Assembly: GCA_034506395.1 (NCBI GenBank)
Contig: JAPDPQ010000001.1
Location: forward strand, 130,435 to 194,434
DNA from: a candidate division KSB1 bacterium
Lineage (GTDB): Bacteria > Zhuqueibacterota > Zhuqueibacteria > Thermofontimicrobiales > Thermofontimicrobiaceae
DNA length: 64,000 bases
Direction: 5' to 3'
Positions 26,552 to 34,510 of this stretch are shown here, in pieces. A program made the position numbers and the translations under genes. How positions within the stretch are numbered: position 1 is the first letter of the stretch; every line of letters starts with the position of its first letter. A model generated the notes under the pieces. That model was not told the origin of the DNA. It worked only from the letters and a program-made list of their open reading frames with translations, and searched no databases.

Positions 26552-27580
26552 GTGAATTTCTGGCACACAACCGAATTTCAAAAAGAGATCGATCTTTTAA
26601 CTATGAAGGAAGCCCATCTTAAACAGGTCAACATTTGTCTGATTGACATTGATGATCGGAGCTATATATTTACTTTTGAAGCACCTCTTTCCCAATTGAT
26701 CTTTTCGATAAAAAAGGTTGGGGTTCTTCATCCTCCAATTCTTGAACAGCTTTCGGAGCAACGCTATCGGATTGTGTCTGGGCTAAAGAGGGTCTTAGCA
26801 GCTCAGCATCTGAAGATCCAAGAGTCACCTGCTTATGTCTACGAAGGTCATGGAACCGAACCCAGCCTCGAACTATTTTTGCTTAATCTTTACGAAAATC
26901 TAGGTACCAGAACGCTCAATGAGATCGAGAAGGCATTGGTGCTTTGGAAACTGATCCATGTGTTTGGTGTTTCAGAGAACGAGGTCATTTCGAATTTCAT
27001 GCCCTTGATGGGCTTGGGGCCAAACGAGATCGTTCTCCAGCGCTATTTGAAATTGGTAAAATTAGAGGATTATCTCCGAAGTGCCATTGTCGAAGATTTC
27101 ATCTCCCCTGAAACAGCGATCGCCCTACTTGATTTATCCGCTCAAGATCGTTTGACAATATTCAATCTCTTTCAGGATACAAAAGCTGGGAAAAATAATC
27201 AGAAAGAGTTGCTTCAGTTGATCCAACAGATATCCATCATTCAAAATCAATCCATCGAACAGCTTTTCGAATCCCTAGCGCTCGAGCCGATATTACTCGA
27301 TACTCGGCTAACTCCATCGCAAAAACTGGAAAAGATCAAACAAACACTCAAGCAATCACGCTATCCGAAATATGCTGAGATCGCTGAGCAATTTCAAAAA
27401 TTAAAAAAGAATCTCAAATTGCCCTCGAATATAATTTTGCGTCCGTCACCATTTTTTGAGGATTCAGATTATAGCATCGAATTAAAGTTCAAGAATCAAG
27501 AAGAATTATCCAAGGCGATAAATGTACTGGCTGGGCTTCTGGAAGAGAATAAATTCATCGAATTGGAAACAATCATTTAA
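26552..27580 (+). CDS. ParB/Spo0J N-terminal-domain protein paired with an SPL-like radical SAM gene
   Basis: 342 residues. Residues about 25-160 match the ParB N-terminal (ParB/Srx) fold: a box I-like GVLHPPILEQ with RYRIVSGLKRVLAAQ, and a box II-like LNLYENLGTRTLNEIEKALV. A helical region follows that could be the HTH part (about 165-215). The C-terminal 120 residues are unrecognised. Because the gene is alone, with no parA or parS context, it is not the chromosomal partition ParB; ParB/Srx folds can also bind CTP/ATP or act as nucleases. The stop is 4 bases before the SPL-like gene, implying a joint function. The start codon is a GTG at 26552. Confidence 0.78.
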   Translation: MNFWHTTEFQKEIDLLTMKEAHLKQVNICLIDIDDRSYIFTFEAPLSQLIFSIKKVGVLHPPILEQLSEQRYRIVSGLKRVLAAQHLKIQESPAYVYEGHGTEPSLELFLLNLYENLGTRTLNEIEKALVLWKLIHVFGVSENEVISNFMPLMGLGPNEIVLQRYLKLVKLEDYLRSAIVEDFISPETAIALLDLSAQDRLTIFNLFQDTKAGKNNQKELLQLIQQISIIQNQSIEQLFESLALEPILLDTRLTPSQKLEKIKQTLKQSRYPKYAEIAEQFQKLKKNLKLPSNIILRPSPFFEDSDYSIELKFKNQEELSKAINVLAGLLEENKFIELETII

Positions 27581-27584
27581 ACCT

Positions 27585-28685
27585 ATGGCTTTTCAACCGT
27601 ATCTACCCACAAAAGTCGCCATTGAGCGACGAATAGTTCATCATGAGACCACTCAACGGATCTTGTCGCGACTGAACAAGGTCCCTCAAGAACTCTTTGA
27701 TGATCTCTCAGAATTCATCGGCTCTCAGGGCTCTGCTATTGATTCGATGGCAAATCATAATACGCTTATCTTGGCATATCAAAAGAGCCGATTTCTAAAA
27801 CCTTGTCCTGGAACGAGAAATTACATCTGCTGTGGCTATCAAATCCTTAACTTAGTCAACAATTGTGAGCTTAATTGCAGCTATTGCATTCTGCAAGGAT
27901 ATCTTCAACATCCTTACATCATCGTTTATGTTAATATCGAGGACTTATTAACGGAATTGACAAAAAAATTAGGAGAGCACCCCGATCGATTATACCGCAT
28001 TGGCACTGGGGAATTAGCAGACAGTCTCAGCACCGACCATCTGACCAGTTATAGTTCGATTTTAGTGCCTTTTTTTGCTGCCTGGCCTAATGCAATCATT
28101 GAGTTAAAGACAAAGACCACTTTGATAGATAATTTTGTTGAGTTGCAACACAACGGTCGAACCATAGTCGCTTGGTCTTTGAATACCCCGAAGGTCATAT
28201 TCGAACAAGAGCCCCACGCGCCAACGTTGGAACAGAGGCTACAAGCTGCGGAACGATGTATGAACCATGGGTTCAAACTAGCGTTTCACTTTGACCCGAT
28301 GATCTATTATGATGGCTGGGATGCGGATTATCACGGTGTGATCCAACAATTGTTTTCGTGCATCGATCCGAAACAGATTATCTGGATCAGCCTCGGGGCG
28401 CTTCGCTATCCAGCGTCATTGCAAAATATTATTCAACATCATCATCCTTCCAGCAAAATTATCTACGGCGAGCTTTTCCCTGGCAAAGATGGCAAGCTCC
28501 GCTATTTCAAGCCATTGAGGATCGAAATGTTCCGTCGCATGCGCCAGTGGATCACCGATTTTGCGCCATCGGTTTTTACCTATCTTTGCATGGAAAGTTC
28601 TGAGGTCTGGGAGAAATCGTTGGGATGGACGCCGAAAACAAGCGCTGGTCTGAAAAAACGGATGGATCAATTGATCCTCTACTAA
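27585..28685 (+). CDS. Radical SAM protein of the spore photoproduct lyase (SPL) family, lacking the SPL donor cysteine
   Basis: 366 residues from ATG 27585; a longer frame begins inside the ParB-like gene and is rejected. The SPL-family lead-in PCPGTRNYICCGYQIL is followed by the radical SAM CX3CX2C cluster at Cys94, Cys98 and Cys101 (NNCELNCSYCILQGYL), then a TIM-barrel-like body. Aligning by eye on DHLT, the Bacillus SPL segment EAACTSD, with H-donor Cys141, corresponds here to GTGELAD, so the cysteine is a Glu (Glu143). A true spore photoproduct repair role is therefore doubtful, and this lineage shows no sporulation genes here. A [4Fe-4S]/SAM enzyme on DNA or nucleotides, working with the ParB-like partner, is plausible. 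Confidence 0.83.
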   Translation: MAFQPYLPTKVAIERRIVHHETTQRILSRLNKVPQELFDDLSEFIGSQGSAIDSMANHNTLILAYQKSRFLKPCPGTRNYICCGYQILNLVNNCELNCSYCILQGYLQHPYIIVYVNIEDLLTELTKKLGEHPDRLYRIGTGELADSLSTDHLTSYSSILVPFFAAWPNAIIELKTKTTLIDNFVELQHNGRTIVAWSLNTPKVIFEQEPHAPTLEQRLQAAERCMNHGFKLAFHFDPMIYYDGWDADYHGVIQQLFSCIDPKQIIWISLGALRYPASLQNIIQHHHPSSKIIYGELFPGKDGKLRYFKPLRIEMFRRMRQWITDFAPSVFTYLCMESSEVWEKSLGWTPKTSAGLKKRMDQLILY

Positions 28686-29080
28686 TGAATTTGATTTAAA
28701 CTATCAATAAGAGGTTCGGTCACATTTTATTTCAATGGGTGGAATGCCAAACCCGTGGTACTTAGGCAGAACTGTGAGAAGGGTAGTTTCAAATATAAGC
28801 TGAGACCACTGAATATCTCTCTAATCCAAAGAAGCTCAATCCATCATGATTTTCTAGGACCTACTGAGTTAGACCAATTTGAAAGAAGACATCTAAAAAA
28901 TCATAGAAAATAAATAGGGAAATCGGAGCTCAAAGATGCCAGCCCTGGTTGCAGTGCCCCGATTTCCCTAATTGTGCCAATATGGCAGTGATGAACTATT
29001 TTTTTATTTTCCTCTAAGCATGTCAGCTCTATTTGATAATGAATACCATTAACTCATTTGACTGACCTTCTAGAGCTGTA
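28686..29080. other. Gap of 395 bp holding a long hairpin
   Basis: This stretch separates two convergent genes. The only feature is the 12-bp inverted repeat at 28915-28970, listed separately. No coding frame is supported. Confidence 0.4.
28915..28970. terminator. Long hairpin between convergent genes (possible bidirectional terminator)
   Basis: TAGGGAAATCGG (28915-28926) pairs perfectly with CCGATTTCCCTA (28959-28970); the 32-nt loop contains a small CCAG/CTGG inner stem. There is no T-run directly after it on either strand, so a terminator role is uncertain and a structured RNA or repeat is an alternative. Confidence 0.4.
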
Positions 29081-30256
29081 TTAATTTTTGTCCTTTTCCT
29101 TTTCTTTTGATTCTTTTATTTCTAATGCCTTGCGGAGGCGATTCAAAATCTCATCCATCTTTTTCCGTTCATCGCGGATTCTCTTCAGCTCTTCTTCTGC
29201 ATTCTCGATTTCTTTTCGTTCTTCTGAGATCTGCTTAAATACATCTTTCTTTGTAGACAAATTTTTCGTCGGCCCAGCATTTTCACTGGATTCAAACCGA
29301 CCTTTTAATTTTGATATTGGATTGATGCGGAAGCTAAGATTGACCCGCCAGGTCGGATAGGTTGGTAAAAGCATGGCAGAAAAATTTTGCAGCCAGTAGC
29401 TTTTACTCGATTGATGCGGCGAAAGCCGAAAGTCGAAGCTACAAGTGACCGAAAGCCAGTAGGTTGAATTATAGCTAACCCCTGGACTAATGTAAAAATA
29501 GTTATGCCTGCTGAACGCAGCCTGAGGCGGTTTGGTGATGTGATAATTGCCATAAAGTTCGACCGAAAAGTCGAAACTGCTAATCGGATAAATAGCTGCC
29601 ACGCCGCCATAAAGTTCTCGAGAGTGCGTTGGATTCACATATACAACCCTTGTATCTGTGAATTTCTTACCTCGGTCATTATGATCTATAAAACCCAAGT
29701 TTAGGTGAGCATTGAACCCATCATCTGGATAGAGCAGATTTTTAGAATAAGATGCTAACGCTTGAATACCATATTCGACGCGTCCTGCGGAATAGGGCTC
29801 TAAATGAACATTGTGATATTTTGCCAGGGGAAGTCTGGTGGTCAAGGCTGCGCCAAATTTGTACGGTGTCGCTGATTTCGGAAAAGATGCCGCTTTGAAT
29901 TTCAAAAATAGATCATCAGGAAAATTATATCCCTTTCCTGGCTTGTGATTATCTTGATATAAAATTTGAGCAATGCTAAGCTGATAATTTTGACTAATCC
30001 CATAAGAAAAGTTTAGTCCACCTTGAATATCCCAAAAAGTAACCGCGTTGGTCAGATTATTTGCTGAGCCAAAAGTCTTATTGTTAAAATAAAAACGGGT
30101 ATTCGCTTGAACCGTCAAATCACCTTTAGTCAAATTCCAAGCAGTAGAAAGATACAAAGGACCTCGATTTCCTTGTTCCGATGCTGCATTAGCCAAGCCA
30201 AGCTGAGCGCTAATTAGCAGAATGCTTAAAATCATCTCGGTTATTCTTTTCATCAT
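29081..30256 (-). CDS. Outer-membrane beta-barrel protein with C-terminal coiled coil (paralogue of 21462-22493)
   Basis: About 391 residues from the ATG at 30256 (MMKRITEMILSILLISAQ, signal peptide ending ANA); the frame is open further upstream to 30382, but that segment is hydrophilic and has no signal. The body is strand-rich with aromatic alternation (LGFIDHNDRG, YFYISPGVSYN), matching FNIGYIDHN and RISPGVRF of the barrel in the Glt-like cluster. The last 60 residues are a charged coiled coil (EERKEIENAEEELKRIRDER). The same barrel-plus-coil layout suggests a shared partner. Function unknown; an outer-membrane anchor for a periplasmic complex is inferred. Confidence 0.75.
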   Translation of the reverse strand: MMKRITEMILSILLISAQLGLANAASEQGNRGPLYLSTAWNLTKGDLTVQANTRFYFNNKTFGSANNLTNAVTFWDIQGGLNFSYGISQNYQLSIAQILYQDNHKPGKGYNFPDDLFLKFKAASFPKSATPYKFGAALTTRLPLAKYHNVHLEPYSAGRVEYGIQALASYSKNLLYPDDGFNAHLNLGFIDHNDRGKKFTDTRVVYVNPTHSRELYGGVAAIYPISSFDFSVELYGNYHITKPPQAAFSRHNYFYISPGVSYNSTYWLSVTCSFDFRLSPHQSSKSYWLQNFSAMLLPTYPTWRVNLSFRINPISKLKGRFESSENAGPTKNLSTKKDVFKQISEERKEIENAEEELKRIRDERKKMDEILNRLRKALEIKESKEKEKDKN

Positions 30257-30873
30257 CGATCCCGCCATTTTTTTAATGAATCGAATCCTTTGTTTCAAAG
30301 GTGTTTCCTTCCTTGACTGTCCCCCTGAACATGTTTCTTTACTACAATTATTATGCCAATGGGAATTTTTATTGCGAAGCAATTAAACTGATTTCGCACT
30401 TGAAACATTAGTACAACGACGGCATGGAGGTCAAGTGCTTATTATTTTGAGATAGAAATTCGGTTCGATCAGCCAGCAGATTGCGGTTTTGTGTCATAAA
30501 TCAGATTTGATGTTTTTGATCGAAAAGCTTGCTATGTTCGAAATTGAAACATTACCAAAAAACCTGTTGTCTCAGACTGATTCCAAAGCCCAAGAAGCTC
30601 TCGATGATATCGTTTTGCTCGATGATAATGAAAATCTTCCATTGGCAATTTTAGGTCTAAATTTTGAGGGTGCGCTTAAAGATTCGAAATCTCAAAAATA
30701 GTCATAATGGGTCGAGCTGTCATTTCGATATCACAATGCCATGGGTCGGGAGATTCAGTTAAATTTTTATTAATATCTCAAAAATGGCTTGACAAATTAT
30801 CAATTATTGTTTAGCTTTCTCGAAAGCTCAGCATTCATATTTTGGTGAGAAGGGAACAAAGAGGCGGTAGGCT
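30257..30873. other. Gap of about 617 bp upstream of the OmpA/TSP3 gene
   Basis: It contains a weak 63- to 70-codon plus-strand frame (30489-30701) without ribosome site or recognisable domain, and the promoter at 30789-30817. Nothing else is evident. Confidence 0.35.
30789..30817 (+). promoter_or_regulatory. Candidate sigma-70 promoter for the OmpA/TSP3 gene
   Basis: TTGACA (perfect -35, 30789-30794), a 17-bp spacer, then TAGCTT (weak -10, 30812-30817), 57 bases before the ATG at 30874. Confidence 0.45.
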
Positions 30874-32301
30874 ATGAGATCAAGACTGCTTTTGTGGTTA
30901 ATTGCGGCGATAATACTGCTTTGGGTCAACAACGATTATGGACAAAATTTTCGTCCTCGCTATGGCGTGGAACTGACCGGGGCGGCGATCAAAATGGTTG
31001 GCGGAGCAATTGATCGGTCAACTATTGATCAATGGGCTGGAATACGATTCAATTATGTCTTTGATCCTCAATTTGCACTGTGTCTGATTGGAGCATATGG
31101 GTGGGTATACCCGCGTGATCCGAACGGATCACAGTTCAAAGCTGTAGGCAATTATAAAACTGAGTTGCTTCCGCTGAACCTTCATTTTCGTTACACCGCC
31201 CAGCTATCAGGACCCCTTTTACCATTCGTTGAATTAGGGGGAGGAATGGTGCTTTGGGATATCAGGCAATTGACAGGAAATGTTTCAACATTCACACGGG
31301 GGAAAAGCATAAACGGGTCGAAACGCCATGCCAGCTTGATTGTAGGCATTGGCCTCGAGGGTATTCTTGGGCATGACTTCAGCATTAGATTCAGTTGTAA
31401 TTATCATCGCTTGCTAAAGGGCCAAGAAGATACCATAGGTTACGGAGATGATGCCAATAATGGCATTCTTGCTGGTCAACTCGGTTTGGTTTATTATTTC
31501 GGTGGTTTCAAAGATCGCGATCATGACGGGATAGAGGATAAAAACGATCTTGATCCAGACCATCCTGAAGATTTCGATGGCTTTCAAGATAGGGATGGAG
31601 CACCTGAATCAGATAATGACAACGATGGGATTCCTGATATTCGGGATAAAGCTCCAAGTAAGCCAGAAGATTTTGACGGGTTCCAGGATGAAGACGGTGC
31701 GCCTGACCCGGATAACGATGGCGATGGGGTTTTGGATGTTTCGGACAAATGTCCCAATCAACCAGAGGACCTCGACGGTTTTGAAGATTTTGATGGCTGT
31801 CCTGAGCTTGACAATGATGGCGATTTGATTCAGGATAGCTTGGATCAGTGTCCCAATTGGCCTGAGGATTATAATGGATATTTGGATGAAGATGGTTGTC
31901 CTGACGAAAAGCCTGAGCCAATTCAGGAACCGAAATCAACTATTTCCACTGCGCCGATAATCTTAAAAGGTGTGAACTTTGAGTCTGGAAGCGCGCAATT
32001 GACACCCGAGTCCTACAAAACGCTCGAAGATGTACTAAAGACACTGATTGAAAATCCTGCGATGGTCATTGAAATCAGGGGGCACACGGATAATTCGGGT
32101 AGTTTTGCATCGAACATGCGGTTATCGGAACAGCGGGCACTGGCAGTGAAAAATTACCTGGTGGCGCGTGGCATTGCAACCAGTCGCATTCGGGCAGTCG
32201 GTTACGGGCCAAAACAACCGATCGCCAGCAATGCCACAGCCCAGGGTCGAGCTGCGAACCGAAGGATCGAGTTCATCCGAATCGACCAACCGTATCCTTA
32301 A
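30874..32301 (+). CDS. OmpA-family protein: beta-barrel, thrombospondin type 3 repeats, peptidoglycan-binding domain
   Basis: 475 residues: signal peptide (1-24, ending YGQ), an eight-strand-type beta-barrel (about 30-210), a Ca2+-binding TSP3 repeat region (about 215-345) with repeated DxDxDG-type loops such as DNDNDGIPDIRDKAPSKPED, and an OmpA_C domain (about 360-475) with IRGHTDNSGSFASNMRLSEQ and GRAANRRIEF, whose Asp and Arg bind diaminopimelate of peptidoglycan. It tethers the outer membrane to the cell wall. GAGGCGGTAGG precedes the ATG. The five or so Asp-rich repeats create a large antisense open frame that is not a gene. Confidence 0.93.
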   Translation: MRSRLLLWLIAAIILLWVNNDYGQNFRPRYGVELTGAAIKMVGGAIDRSTIDQWAGIRFNYVFDPQFALCLIGAYGWVYPRDPNGSQFKAVGNYKTELLPLNLHFRYTAQLSGPLLPFVELGGGMVLWDIRQLTGNVSTFTRGKSINGSKRHASLIVGIGLEGILGHDFSIRFSCNYHRLLKGQEDTIGYGDDANNGILAGQLGLVYYFGGFKDRDHDGIEDKNDLDPDHPEDFDGFQDRDGAPESDNDNDGIPDIRDKAPSKPEDFDGFQDEDGAPDPDNDGDGVLDVSDKCPNQPEDLDGFEDFDGCPELDNDGDLIQDSLDQCPNWPEDYNGYLDEDGCPDEKPEPIQEPKSTISTAPIILKGVNFESGSAQLTPESYKTLEDVLKTLIENPAMVIEIRGHTDNSGSFASNMRLSEQRALAVKNYLVARGIATSRIRAVGYGPKQPIASNATAQGRAANRRIEFIRIDQPYP

Positions 32302-32863
32302 GGGATTAGAACTCTAAAGAAAGTGCGATCCCCTCTCTTCATCCCGGCAAAATGCGGGAATGAATTTGATTAATTATCGCTTGAACGAAAACTGACTTTT
32401 CTGTCATTTCGAACGAAGGGAAAAATCTGCAGGTCTAATGATCAAAAAGCAACCAGATTTCTCCGTACGTTCGGAATGACAATTTTAATTCAAATTCAGC
32501 GGTTTTCATTCTGGCGCGAATTAAATGATCTGGTCATGAGGAATAATTTCATCTTCCTTCGTCCGCCAACTGGGAGACGGATCCGTTCGGATCAACACAA
32601 AAATTTCGATCTTGCAGAAGTCTATAAATCGGCCTTTGCAGCATACGATCCGATAAACTGGAAAATGACCGCGATCTATTCGTAAAGCCGTGCTACCAAA
32701 CGGCAAATTCAGCCTCATAATTTTTAAAAAAGTGAATTTTTCTATTGATTAAAAGCCTCAAGTTGCTTATTTTTGTCCCCAATTTGTAGTTTTCAATCCA
32801 TTTTGAAATTTTTTGACCGATGCTGATGCCATAATTGAATGAATCAGATGAAAGGAAGGAAGT
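32302..32863. other. Gap of 562 bp holding a hairpin and a palindromic element
   Basis: It contains a bulged hairpin at 32338-32364 (TTCATCCCG/CGGGAATGAA) and the inverted-repeat element at 32379-32514 described separately. A 69-codon plus-strand frame overlaps the element and is not credible as a gene. Confidence 0.45.
32379..32514. repeat. Non-coding inverted-repeat element, copy A (MITE-like)
   Basis: It begins GCTTGAACGAAAACT at 32379. A 28-nt arm (32402-32429, TGTCATTTCGAACGAAGGGA...) is matched 24 of 28 by the reverse complement of the arm at 32454-32481. The far end carries a degenerate TTTCATTCTGGC, compared with TTTCGTTCAAGC in the other copy. In reverse orientation it aligns with the element at 47008-47144 across the end and the ATTTCGAxCGAAGGGAxAA core. 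No transposase is encoded; a non-autonomous mobile palindrome is likely. Confidence 0.65.
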
Positions 32864-34069
32864 ATGAACAATTTTGTAGATCAATTAGTGGTTGAGAATA
32901 CGACAAAAATCATTTTGCTGGTGCTCGATGGCGTCGGAGGTTTGCCGATGTCTGACAAAGGCGGCACGGAATTACAGGTCGCAAATAAGCCGAACCTGGA
33001 TCGACTCGCCGCAGAATCCGAATGCGGATTATTGGACCCGATTCTGCCAGGAATTACGCCGGGGAGCGGTCCAGCTCACTTCGGCCTGTTTGGGTATGAC
33101 CCAATTGAAGCCAACATTGGCCGTGGTGTGCTGGAAGCGGCTGGGGTGAATCTGCCGCTCACCGATCGCGATGTAGCGATCCGCATCAACTTCGCTACAT
33201 CTGATGCCAATGGCAATATCATCGATCGACGGGCAGGCAGGCTGGACACCGAAAGCAACCAGCGCGTTTGTCAGAAGATCCGCGACCAAGTATCGCTGGC
33301 GCCAGATGCAGAATTTATTATCGCCACCGTTAAGGAACATCGGGCGGCGCTCATTTTCCGCGGCGATGGTCTTGGCGGCGACCTCATTGACACGGATCCC
33401 CAAAAAATTGGCGTCCCGCCACTGGAACCCCGAGCCTTGAATCCCGAAAGTGAAAAAACGGCTTTGCTGACAAAGCGATTTCTGGAGCAAGCCCATCGCG
33501 CGATTGCAGATGAACCAAAAGCAAACACGATTTTGCTGCGTGGCTTTGCTAAACATCGTCCCTATAAATCGATGCTGGAACGGTTTAAGCTTCGATGCTT
33601 AGCAATCGCCAATTATCCCATGTATCGTGGTGTAGCATTTCTATTGAATATGGATCTGCACCCAGTGGTCGCAGATGTGAAAGCACAATTTGAAGCAGTG
33701 GTTGCCAATTATGATAAATACGATTTCTTTTTTGTCCATGTCAAAGCCACCGATGCCCGTGGCGAGGATGGCAACTTCGATGAAAAAGTCAAAGTGATCG
33801 AACAGGTCGATGCGCTCTTGCCCATTTTAACCGCCTTAAAACCAGACGTTATGGTAGTCACTGCTGACCACTCTACCCCGGCGTTGATGAAAGCTCATAG
33901 CTGGCATCCCGTGCCGGTACTGTTGCATTCGGCCTATTGTCGGCGCGATTCCGTCACTAAATTTGACGAGTTCTCTTGTATTCATGGCGCTTTGGGGAGA
34001 CAACCGAGCATGAATTTAATGCCGCTGATGCTCGCCAATGCGATGCGTTTAACCAAATTTGGTGCATAA
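32864..34069 (+). CDS. apgM: 2,3-bisphosphoglycerate-independent phosphoglycerate mutase, archaeal type (aPGAM)
   Basis: 401 residues of the alkaline phosphatase superfamily, interconverting 2- and 3-phosphoglycerate in glycolysis and gluconeogenesis. The metal Asp in LLVLDGVGGLPM, the phospho-acceptor Ser in ITPGSGPAHFGLFGYDP, FVHVKATDARGEDG and the C-terminal VVTADHSTPALMKAHSWHPV metal-binding His/Asp residues are all present. Length and motifs fit the archaeal-type ApgM rather than the 510-residue GpmI. AAGGAAGGA lies just before the ATG. It is a single gene. Confidence 0.93.
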   Translation: MNNFVDQLVVENTTKIILLVLDGVGGLPMSDKGGTELQVANKPNLDRLAAESECGLLDPILPGITPGSGPAHFGLFGYDPIEANIGRGVLEAAGVNLPLTDRDVAIRINFATSDANGNIIDRRAGRLDTESNQRVCQKIRDQVSLAPDAEFIIATVKEHRAALIFRGDGLGGDLIDTDPQKIGVPPLEPRALNPESEKTALLTKRFLEQAHRAIADEPKANTILLRGFAKHRPYKSMLERFKLRCLAIANYPMYRGVAFLLNMDLHPVVADVKAQFEAVVANYDKYDFFFVHVKATDARGEDGNFDEKVKVIEQVDALLPILTALKPDVMVVTADHSTPALMKAHSWHPVPVLLHSAYCRRDSVTKFDEFSCIHGALGRQPSMNLMPLMLANAMRLTKFGA

Positions 34070-34510
34070 TCGATCGACAATACCAATCTGTATTCAATTG
34101 ATCAACGAGCGAATGATTCGGTGAAATTATGGACCCATAGAATCTCTGGCCCCATGATAATTTGCCCCTTGGAGATTCACCCATACAGGGGATTGATTGT
34201 TTCAGGTGGATCGGATGATAAACGCTTTTCAGTCCGAACCGCCGCTCCTGTTTTTCAATACCGGAAATTGCACAAAAATATTTAAAAAGAAGCTTATCAT
34301 CTCTATTTATTGCGCTTTGGGAGATTAAGATTACAAAACGATAGCTTCATATGCTCGGAAAGGACCTGGAGCTGTTCCAAGCGTGAACACCTAACTAGCG
34401 TCCCATTGAGAGCTAAAATAGGAATTGACACATTTGCTCTTCGATGCGGAAGCCGTTCTGATCTAATTCGGCAGAACGGTGGATCGGTTCAGCCAAAAAA
34501 TGGTGAAAAC
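34070..34510. other. Intergenic gap of 441 bp, nothing recognised
   Basis: An open frame running from 34310 into the transglutaminase gene lacks coding character before the ATG at 34511. No clear promoter or hairpin could be read. Confidence 0.35.

Noticed and set aside
27585-28685. Naming the SPL-family gene splB
   Set aside because: The donor cysteine is replaced by Glu in my alignment and there is no sporulation context, so the classical activity is not supported.
30489-30701. A 70-codon plus-strand ORF upstream of the OmpA/TSP3 gene
   Set aside because: It has no ribosome site, starts from TTG or a poorly placed ATG, has no recognised domain and lies in a promoter region.
31508-31939. 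A 143-codon antisense ORF over the TSP3 repeats
   Set aside because: It is produced by the repetitive GAT-rich Asp codons of the real gene on the plus strand.
32476-32685. A 69-codon plus-strand ORF before apgM
   Set aside because: It begins inside the inverted-repeat element and has no domain or ribosome site.
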